Below are positions 10,901-20,309 of a DNA stretch of 64,000 nt, piece by piece. The stretch lies in NCBI RefSeq assembly GCF_029227915.1, contig NC_079883.1, positions 31,436,001 to 31,500,000 on the forward strand. The letters are read 5' to 3'. Source of the DNA: Hydractinia symbiolongicarpus (Eukaryota > Cnidaria > Hydrozoa > Anthoathecata > Hydractiniidae). The notes beneath the pieces are model-generated. The model searched no databases. It saw only the letters and a program-made list of their open reading frames with translations, and was not told the origin of the DNA. Position numbers and translations under genes: made by a program. Numbering within the stretch: position 1 is the stretch's first letter; each line of letters begins with the position of its first letter.

Positions 10901-13239
10901 TACACCCTGGTTACTTTCTTTGTATACTTTTGACTATACGGGCCGAGTCCGGGATTTACGGGAAGTCGCGGGTTTTCGTTTGCCGGCGATTAAACTTCTT
11001 TTATTCAGCGTCTCATCAAAAATGAAAACATTTTTAAAAACTACAAGTCTCATGGGCTTTAGTGGTGAAATAGTAATTTAAAAAATCGTTCGGGAAATGA
11101 GTTTATTCCCTGGGTACTTTCTTTGTATACATTCGACTATACGGGCCAAGCCCGGGATTTACGGGAAATCGCGGGATTTCGTTTGCCGGCGATTAAACCT
11201 CTTTCATTAAGCGTCTCATCAAAAATGAAAACATTTTTGAAAACTACAAGTCTCGTGCGTTTTAGTGGTGAAAAGATAATTTAAAAAATCGTTTTGGAAA
11301 TGAGTTTACACCCTGGGTACTTTCTTTGTATACTTTTGACTATACGGGCCGAGTCCGGGATTTACGGGAAATCGCAGGTTTTCGTTTGCCGGCGATTAAA
11401 CTTCTTTTATTCCGCGTCTCATCAAAAATGAAAACATTTTTGAAAACTACAAGTCTCATGCGTTTTAGTGGTAAAAAAAAAATTTAAAAAATCGTTCGGG
11501 AAATGAGTTTACTCCCTGGGTACTTTCTTTGTATACATTCGACTATACGGGTCAAGCCCGGGATTTACGGGAAATCGCGGGATTTCGTTTGCCGGCGATT
11601 AAACCTCTTTCATTAAGCGTCTCGTCCAAAATGAAAACATTTTTGAAAACTACAAGTCTCATGCGTTTTAGTGGTAAAAAAAAAAATTAAAAAATCGTTC
11701 GGGAAATGAGCTAACACCCTGGGTACTTTCTTTGTATACTTTTGACTATACGGGCCGAGTCCGGGATTTACGGGAAATCGCAGGTTTTCGTTTGCCGGCG
11801 ATTAAACTTCTTTTATTCAGCGTCTCATCAAAAATGAAAACATTTTTAAAATCTACAAGTCTCATGCGTTTTAGTGGTGAAAAAATAATTTAAAAAATCG
11901 TTCGGGAAATGAGTTTACTCCCTGGGTACTTTCTTTGTATACATTCGACTATACGGGCCAAGCCCGGGATTTACGGGAAATCGCGGGATTTCGTTTGCCG
12001 GCGATTAAACCTCTTTCATTAGGCGTCTCATCAAAAATGAAAACATTTTTGAAAACTACAAGTCTCGTGCGTTTTAGTGGTGAAAAGATAATTTAAAAAA
12101 TCGTTTTGGAAATGAGTTTACTCACAGGGTACTTTCTTTGTATACATTCGACTATACGGGCCAAGCCCGGGATTTACGGGAAATCGCGGGTTTTCGTTTG
12201 CCGGCGATTAAACCACTTTTATTCAGCGTCTCATCAAAAATGAAAACATTTTTGAGAACTACATGTCTCATGCGTTTTAGTGGTAAAAAAAAATTTAAAA
12301 AATCGTTCGGGAAATGAGTTTACACCCTGGGTACTTTCTTTGTATACTTTTGACTATACGGGCCGAGTCCGGGGATTACGGGAAATCGCAGGTTTTCGTT
12401 TGCCGGCGATTAAACTTCTTTTATTCAGCGTCTCATCAAAAATGAAAACATTTTTGAAAATTACAAGTCTTATGCGTTTTAGTGGTGAAAAAATAATTTA
12501 AAAAATCGTTCCGGAAATGAGTTTACTCACAGGGTACTTTCTTTGTATACATTCGACTATACGGGCCAAGCCCGGGATTTACGGGAAATCGCGGGTTTTC
12601 GTTTGCCGGCGATTAAACCTCTTTCATTAAGCGTCTCATCAAAAATGAAAACATTTTTGAAAACTACAAGTCTTATGCGTTTTAGTGGTGAAATAATAAT
12701 TTAAAAAATCGTTCGGGAAATGAGTTTACACCCTGGGTACTTTCTTTGTATACTTTTGACTATACGGGCCGAGTCTGGGATTTACGGGAAGTCGCGGGTT
12801 TTCGTTTGCCGGCGATTAAACTTCTTTTATTCAGCGTCTCATCAAAAATGAAAACATTTTTAAAAACTACAAGTCTCATGGGCTTTAGTGGTGAAATAAT
12901 AATTTAAAAAATCGTTCGGAAAATGAGTTTACACCCTGGGTACTTTCTTTGTATACTTTTGACTATACGAGCCGAGTCCGGGATTTACGGGAACTCGCTG
13001 GTTTTCCTTTGCCGGCGATTAAACTTCTTTTGTTCAGCGTCTGATCAAAAATGAAAACATTTTTGAAAACTACAAGTCTCAAGCGTTTTAGTGGTGAAAG
13101 AAAAATTTAAAAAATCGTTCGGGAAATGAGTTTATTCCCTGGGTAATTTCTTTGTATACATTCGACTATACGGGCCAAGCCCGGGATTTACGGGAAATCG
13201 CGGGTTTTCGTTTGCCGGCGATTAAACCTCTTTCATTAA
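10901..13239 (+). repeat. Mixed A/B/C block
   Basis: About 11-12 monomers without a clean period. One 812 bp (4-unit) spacing is visible: CTCGTGCG at 11252 and 12064, both followed by GAAAAGATAATTT and TCGTTTTGG. A single type C unit (12968) precedes an A unit with TTTATTCCCTGGGTAATTT, a linkage seen again at 16.1, 17.4, 18.0, 20.2 and 22.8 kb. Nothing other than satellite is present. Confidence 0.75.
11897..12099 (+). repeat. Type A monomer (representative)
   Basis: A 203 bp unit and the commonest type. Diagnostic bases are TACATTCGAC, CGGGCCAAGCCCGGG, CGCGGGATTTCG (or CGCGGGTTTTCG) and CCTCTTTCATTAAGCG. It holds three dyads: CGGGC-CAA-GCCCG (11954-11966), GAAATC-GCGG-GATTTC (11977-11992) and TCAAAAATG-AAAA-CATTTTTGA (12031-12052). 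It also holds three adjacent 9-10 bp subrepeats starting CGGGA (11965-11993). This copy has small private changes (AGGCG, CTCGTG). A frequent subvariant has TTCCGGAAATGAG and CTCACAGGG at the 5' end, for example in the units starting near 12510 and 15350. Confidence 0.9.
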
Positions 13240-15268
13240 GCGTCTTATCAAAAATGAAAACATTTTTGGAAACTACAAGTCTCATGCGTTTTAGTGGTAA
13301 AAAAAAAATTTAAAAAATCGTTCGGGAAATGAGTTTACTCCCTGGGTACTTTCTTTGTATACATTCGATTATACGGGCCAAGCCCGGGATATACGGGCAA
13401 ACGCGGGTTTTCGTTTGCCGGCGATTAAACCTCTTTCATTAAGCGTCTCATCAAAAATGAAAACATTTTTGAAAACTACAAGTCTTATGCGTTTTAGTGG
13501 TGAAAAAATAATTTAAAAAATCGTTCCCGAAATGAGTTTACTCACAGGGTACTTTTTTTGTATACATTCGACTATACGGGCCAAGCCCGGGATTTACGGG
13601 AAATCGCGGGTTTTCGTTTGCCGGCGATTAAACCTCTTTCATTAAGCGTCTCATCAAAAATGAAAACATTTTTGAAAACTACAAGTCTTATGCGTTTTAG
13701 TGGTGAAATAATAATTTAAAAAATCGTTCGGGAAATGAGTTTACACCCTGGGTACTTTCTTTGTATACTTTTGACTATACGGGCCGAGTCCGGGATTTAC
13801 GGGAAATCGCAGGTTTTCGTTTGCCGGCGATTAAACTTCTTTTATTCAGCGTCTCATCAAAGATGAAAACATTTTTGAAAACTACAAGTCTCATGCGTTT
13901 TAGTGGTGAAAAAATAATTTAAAAAATCGTTCGGGAAATGAGTTTACTCCCTGGGTACTTTCTTTGTATACTTTTGACTATGCAGGCCGAGTCCGGGGTT
14001 TACGGGAAATGGCGGGTTTTCGTTTGCCGGCGATTAAACTTCTTTTATTCAGCGTCTGATCAAAAATGAAAACATTTTTGAAAACTACAAGTCTCAAGCT
14101 TTTTAGTGGTGAAAAAAAAATTTAAAAAATCGTTCGGGAAATGAGTTTACTCCCTGGGTACTTTCTTTGTATACATTCGACTATACGGGCCAAGCCCGGG
14201 ATTTACGGGAAATCGCGGGATTTCGTTTGCCGGCGATTAAACCTCTTTCATTAAGCGTCTTATCAAAAATGAAAACATTTTTGGAAACTACAAGTCTCAT
14301 GCGTTTTAGTGGTAAAAAAAAAATTTAAAAAATCGTTCGGGAAATGAGTTTACTCCCTGGGTACTTTCTTTGTATACATTCGATTAAACGGGCCAAGCCC
14401 GGGATATACGGGCAAACGCGGGTTTTCGTTTGCCGGCGATTAAACCTCTTTCATTAAGCGTCTCATCAAAAATGAAAACATTTTTGAAAACTACAATTCT
14501 TATGCGTTTTAGTGGTGAAAAAATAATTTAAAAAATCGTTCCCGAAATGAGTTTACTCACAGGGTACTTTTTTTGTATACATTCGACTATACGGGCCAAG
14601 CCCGGGATTTACGGGAAATCGCGGGTTTTCGTTTGCCGGCGATTAAACCTCTTTCATTAAGCGTCTCATCAAAAATGAAAACATTTTTGAAAACTACAAG
14701 TCTTATGCGTTTTAGTGGTGAAATAATAATTTAAAAAATCGTTCGGGAAATGAGTTTACACCCTGGGTACTTTCTTTGTATACTTTTGACTATACGGGCC
14801 GAGTCCGGGATTTACGGGAAATCGCAGGTTTTCGTTTGCCGGCGATTAAACTTCTTTTATTCAGCGTCTCATCAAAGATGAAAACATTTTTGAAAACTAC
14901 AAGTCTCATGCGTTTTAGTGGTGAAAAAATAATTTAAAAAATCGTTCAGGAAATGAGTTTACTCCCTGGGTACTTTCTTTGTATACTTTTGACTATGCAG
15001 GCCGAGTCCGGGGTTTACGGGAAATGGCGGGTTTTCGTTTGCCGGCGATTAAACTTCTTTTATTCAGCGTCTGATCAAAAATGAAAACATTTTTGAAAAC
15101 TACAAGTCTCAAGCTTTTTAGTGGTGAAAAAAAAATTTAAAAAATCGTTCGGGAAATGAGTTTACTCCCTGGGTACTTTCTTTGTATACATTCGACTATA
15201 CGGGCCAAGCCCGGGATTTACGGGAAATCGCGGGATTTCGTTTGCCGGCGATTAAACCTCTTTCATTA
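13240..15268 (+). repeat. HOR: 5-mer, 1015 bp, 2 copies
   Basis: Copies are about 13240-14254 and 14255-15268. Shared private markers: TTTTTGGAAACTAC (GG at 13268 and 14283), CGTTCCCGAAATG (13522 and 14537), TCAAAGATGAAAAC, and the D units at 13926 and 14941 with ATGCAGGCCGAG and AAGCTTTTTAG. A few private changes separate the copies (GATTATACGG against GATTAAACGG). The end is marked by GTCTTATC changing to GTCTCATC. Confidence 0.87.
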
Positions 15269-15680
15269 AGCGTCTCATCAAAAATGAAAACATTTTTAAA
15301 AACTACAAGTCTTATGCGTTTTAGTGGTGAAAAAATAATTTAAAAAATCGTTCCGGAAATGAGTTTACTCACAGGGTACTTTCTTTGTATACATTCGACT
15401 ATACGGGCCAAGCCCGGGATTTACGGGAAATCGCGGGATTTCGTTTGCCGGCGATTAAACCTCTTTCATTAAGCGTCTCATCAAAAATGAAAACATTTTT
15501 TAAAACTACAAGTCTTATGCGTTTTAGTGGTGAAAAAATAATTTAAAAAATCGTTCCGGAAATGAGTTTACTCACAGGGTACTTTCTTTGTATACATTCG
15601 ACTATACGGGCCAAGCCCGGGATTTACGGGAAATCGCGGGTTTTCGTTGGCCGGCGATTAAACCTCTTTCATTAAGCGTC
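15269..15680 (+). repeat. Run of type A units with TTCCGG..CTCACAGGG
   Basis: Two to three successive type A units carry TTCCGGAAATGAG and CTCACAGGG, joining the 5-mer on the left to the duplicated block on the right. Private variants are ATTTTTTAAAAC and CGTTGGCCGGCG. Confidence 0.7.
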
Positions 15681-17599
15681 TTATCAAAAATGAAAACATT
15701 TTTGAAAACTACAAGTCTTATGCGTGTTAGTGGTGAAAAAATAATTTAAAAAATCGTTCGGGAAATGAGTTTACTCCATGGGTACTTTCTTTTTATACTT
15801 TTGACTATACGGGCCGAGTCTGGGATTTACGGGAAGTCGCGGGTTTTCGTTTGCCGGCGATTAAACTTCTTTTATTCAGCGTCTCATCAAAAATGAAAAC
15901 ATTTTTAAAAACTACAAGTCTCATGGGCTTTAGTGGTGAAATAATAATTAAAAAAATTTGTTCGGAAAATGAGTTTACACCCTGGGTACTTTCTTTGTAT
16001 ACTTTTGACTATACGAGCCGAGTCCGGGATTTACGGGAAATCGCTGGTTTTCCTTTGCCGGCGATTAAACTTCTTTTGTTCAGCGTCTGATCAAAAATGA
16101 AAACATTTTTGAAAACTACAAGTCTCAAGCGTTTTAAAGGTGAAAGAAAAATTTAAAAAATCGTTCGGGAAATGAGTTTATTCCCTGGGTAATTTCTTTG
16201 TATACATTCGACTATACGGGCCAAGCCCGGGATTTACGGGAGATCGCGGGATTTCGTTTGCCGGCGATTAAACCTCTTTCATTAAGCGTCTCGTCAAAAA
16301 TGAAAACATTTTTGAAAACTACAAGTTTCATGCGTTTTAGTGGTAAAAAAAAAATTTAAAAAATCGTTCGGGAAATGAGTTTACTCCCTGGGTACTTTCT
16401 TTGTATACTTTTGACTATACGAGCCGAGTCCGGGATTTACGGGAAATCGCTGGTTTTCCTTTGCCGGCGATTAAACTTCTTTTGTTCAGCGTCTGATCAA
16501 AAATGAAAACATTTTTGAAAACTACAAGTCTCAAGCGTTTTAGTGGTGAAAAAATAATTTAAAAAATCGTTCCGGAAATGAGTTTACTCACAGGGTACTT
16601 TCTTTGTATACATTCGACTATACGGGCCAAGCCCGGGATTTACGAGAAATCGCGGGATTTCGTTTGCCGGCGATTAAACCTCTTTCATTAAGCGTCTCAT
16701 CAAAAATGAAAACATTTTTAAAAACTACAAGTCTTATGCGTTTTAGTGGTGAAAAAATAATTTAAAAAATCGTTCGGGAAATGAGTTTACTCCCTGGGTA
16801 CTTTCTTTGTATACTTTTGACTATACGAGCCGAGTCCGGGATTTACGGGAAATCGCTGGTTTTCCTTTGCCGGCGATTAAACTTCTTTTGTTCAGCGTCT
16901 TATCAAAAATGAAAACATTTTTGAAAACTACAAGTCTTATGCGTTTTAGTGGTGAAAAAATAATTTAAAAAATCGTTCGGGAAATGAGTTTACTCCATGG
17001 GTACTTTCTTTTTATACTTTTGACTATACGGGCCGAGTCTGGGATTTACGGGAAGTCGCGGGTTTTCGTTTGCCGGCGATTAAACTTCTTTTATTCAGCG
17101 TCTCATCAAAAATGAAAACATTTTTAAAAACTACAAGTCTCATGGGCTTTAGTGGTGAAATAATAATTAAAAAAATTTGTTCGGAAAATGAGTTTACACC
17201 CTGGGTACTTTCTTTGTATACTTTTGACTATACGAGCCGAGTCCGGGATTTACGGGAAATCGCTGGTTTTCCTTTGCCGGCGATTAAACTTCTTTTGTTC
17301 AGCGTCTGATCAAAAATGAAAACATTTTTGAAAACTACAAGTCTCAAGCGTTTTAGTGGTGAAAGAAAAATTTAAAAAATCGTTCGGGAAATGAGTTTAT
17401 TCCCTGGGTAATTTCTTTGTATACATTCGACTATACGGGCCAAGCCCGGGATTTACGGGAGATCGCGGGATTTCGTTTGCCGGCGATTAAACCTCTTTCA
17501 TTAAGCGTCTCGTCAAAAATGAAAACATTTTTGAAAACTACAAGTTTCATGCGTTTTAGTGGTAAAAAAAAAATTTAAAAAATCGTTCGGGAAATGAGT
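15681..17599 (+). repeat. ~700 bp block duplicated at 1219 bp spacing (6 units)
   Basis: 15681-16380 recurs at about 16900-17599. Markers shifted by exactly 1219: CCATGGGTAC at 15776 and 16995, CGAGCCGAG at 16014 and 17233, plus the unusual ATTAAAAAAATTTG and the GAGATCGCGGG and GTTTCATGCG variants. The intervening part (16381-16899) holds two extra type C units and a TTCCGG type A unit, so only part of the 6-mer is homogeneous. Confidence 0.83.
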
Positions 17600-20309
17600 T
17601 TACACCCTGGGTACTTTCTTTGTATACTTTTGACTATACGGGCCGAGTCCGGGATTTACGGGAAATCGCAGGTATTCGTTTGCCGGCGATTAAACTTCTT
17701 TTATTCAGCGTCTCATCAAAGATGAAAACATTTTTGAAAACTACAAGTCTCATGCGTTTTAGTGGTGAAAAAATAATTTAAAAAATCGTTCGGGAAATGA
17801 GTTTACTCCCTGGGTACTTTCTTTGTATACTTTTGACTATACGAGCCGAGTCCGGGATTTACGGGAAATCGCTGGTTTTCCTTTGCCGGCGATTAAACTT
17901 CTTTTGTTCAGCGTCTGATCAAAAATGAAAACATTTTTGAAAACTACAAGTCTCAAGCGTTTTAGTGGTGAAAGAAAAATTTAAAAAATCGTTCGGGAAA
18001 TGAGTTTATTCCCTGGGTAATTTCTTTGTATACATTCGACTATACGGGCCAAGCCCGGGATTTACGGGAGATCGCGGGATTTCGTTTGCCGGCGATTAAA
18101 CCTCTTTCATTAAGCGTCTCGGCAAAAATGAAAACATTTTTGAAAACTACAAGTTTCATGCGTTTTAGTGGTAAAAAAAAAATTTAAAAAATCGTTCGGG
18201 AAATGAGTTTACACCCTGGGTACTTTCTTTGTATACTTTTGACTACACGGGCCGAGTCCGGGATTTACGGGAAATCGCAGGTTTTCGTTTGCCGGCGATT
18301 AAACTTCTTTTATTCAGCGTCTCGTCAAAGATGAAAACATTTTTGAAAACTACAAGTCTCATGCGTTTTAGTGGTGAAAAAATAATTTAAAAAATCGTTC
18401 GGGAAATGAGTTTACTCCCTGGGTACTTTCTTTGTATACTTTTGACTATGCGGGCCGAGTCCGGGATTTACGGGAGATCGCGGGATTTCGTTTGCCGGCG
18501 ATTAAACCTCTTTCATTAAGCGTCTTATCAAAAATGAAAACATTTTTGAAAACTACAAGTCTTATGCGTTTTAGTGGTGAAAAAATAATTTAAAAAATCG
18601 TTCGGGAAATGAGTTTACTCCATGGGTACTTTCTTTTTATACTTTTGACTATACGGGCCGAGTCCGGATTTAGGGGAAGTCGCGGATTTTCGTTTGCCGG
18701 CGATTAAACTTCTTTTATTCAGCGTCTCATCAAAAATAAAAACATTTTTAAAAACTACAAGTCTCATGGGCTTTAGTGGTGAAAAAATAATTTAAAAAAT
18801 CGTTCCGGAAATGAGTTTACTCACAGGGTACTTTCTTTGTATACTTTTGACTATACGAGCCGAGTCCGGGATTTACGGGAAATCGCTGGTTTTCCTTTGC
18901 CGGCGATTAAACTTCTTTTGTTCAGCGTCTGATCAAAAATGAAAACATTTTTGAAAACTACAAGTCTTATGCGATTTAGTGGTGAAAAAATAATTTAAAA
19001 AATCGTTCCGGAAATGAGTTTACTCACAGGGTACTTTCTTTGTATACATTTGACTATACGGGCCAAGCCCGGGATTTACGGGAAATCGCGGGTTTTCGTT
19101 TGCCGGCGATTAAACCTCTTTCATAAAGCGTCTCATCAAAAATGAAAACATTTTTGAAAACTACAAGTCTTATGCGTTTTAGTGGTGAAAAAATAATTTA
19201 AAAAATCGTTCGGGAAATGAGTTTACTCCATGGGTACTTTCTTTTTATACATTTGACTATACGGGCCGAGTCCGGATTTAGGGGAAGTCGCGGATTTTCG
19301 TTTGCCGGCGATTAAACTTCTTTTATTCAGCGTCTCATCAAAAATAAAAACATTTTTAAAAACTACAAGTCTCATGGGCTTTAGTATGAAAAAATAATTT
19401 AAAAAATCGTTCCGGAAATGAGTTTACTCACAGGGTACTTTCTTTGTATACAGTCGGCTATACGGGCCAAGCCCGGGATTTACGGGAAATCGCGGGTTTT
19501 CGTTTGCCGGCGATTAAACCTCTTTCATTAAGCGTCTCATCAAAAATGAAAACATTTTTGAAAACTACAAGTTTTATGCGTTTTAGTGGTGAAAAAATAA
19601 TTTAAAAAATCGTTCGGGAAATGAGTTTACTCCATGGGTACTTTCTTTTTATACTTTTGACTATACGGGCCGAGTCCGGATTTATGGGAAGTCGCGGATT
19701 TTCGTTTGCCGGCGATTAAACTTCTTTTATTCAGCGTCTCATCAAAAATAAAAACATTTTTAAAAACTACAAGTCTCATGGGCTTTAGTGGTGAAATAAT
19801 AATTTGAAAAATCGTTCGGGAAATGAGTTTACACCCTGGGTACTTTCTTTGTATACTTTTGACTATACGGGCCGAGTCCGGGATTTACGGGAAGTCGCGG
19901 GTTTTCGTTTGCCGGCGATTAAACTTCTTTTATTCAGCGTCTCATCAAAAATGAAAACATTTTTAAAAACTACAAGTCTCATGGGCTTTAGTGGTGAAAT
20001 AATAATTTAAAAAATCGTTCGGAAAATGAGTTTACACCCTGGGTACTTTCTTTGTATACTTTTGACTATACGAGCCGAGTCCGGGATTTACGGGAAATCG
20101 CTGGTTTTCCTTTGCCGGCGATTAAACTTCTTTTGTTCAGCGTCTGATCAAAAATGAAAAATTTTTTGAAAACTACAAGTCTCAAGCGTTTTAGTGGTGA
20201 AAGAAAAATTTAAAAAATCGTTCGGGAAATGAGTTTATTCCCTGGGTAATTTCTTTGTATACATTCGACTATACGGGCCAAGCCCGGGATTTACGGGAGA
20301 TCGCGGGAT
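17600..20309 (+). repeat. Mixed B, C and TTCCGG-type A block
   Basis: About 13 monomers in changing order. Type C units are at 17842, 18856 and 20071. CCATGGGTAC B units at 18620, 19228 and 19632 are spaced 608 and 404 bp apart and carry GGATTTAGGGG (TTTATGGG at about 19681) and TCAAAAATAAAAAC. One unit shows a small deletion (GGCTTTAGTATGAAAA, about 19377-19392, instead of TTTAGTGGTGAAAA). No gene-like signal. Confidence 0.75.

Noticed and set aside
11930-11960. GTATAC and CTATAC as promoter boxes within each monomer.
   Set aside because: Two short AT-containing words at fixed positions do not by themselves show transcription, and no start-site, terminator or transcript evidence can be drawn from the sequence.
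11954-11966. The CGGGC-CAA-GCCCG hairpin as a rho-independent terminator.
   Set aside because: The stem is only 5 bp and no T-run follows it. The context is a eukaryotic-type satellite.
18669-18680. TTTAGGGG as a telomere-like repeat.
   Set aside because: It occurs once per monomer in a small subset and is one substitution from the usual TTTACGGG. There is no tandem run of a telomeric unit.
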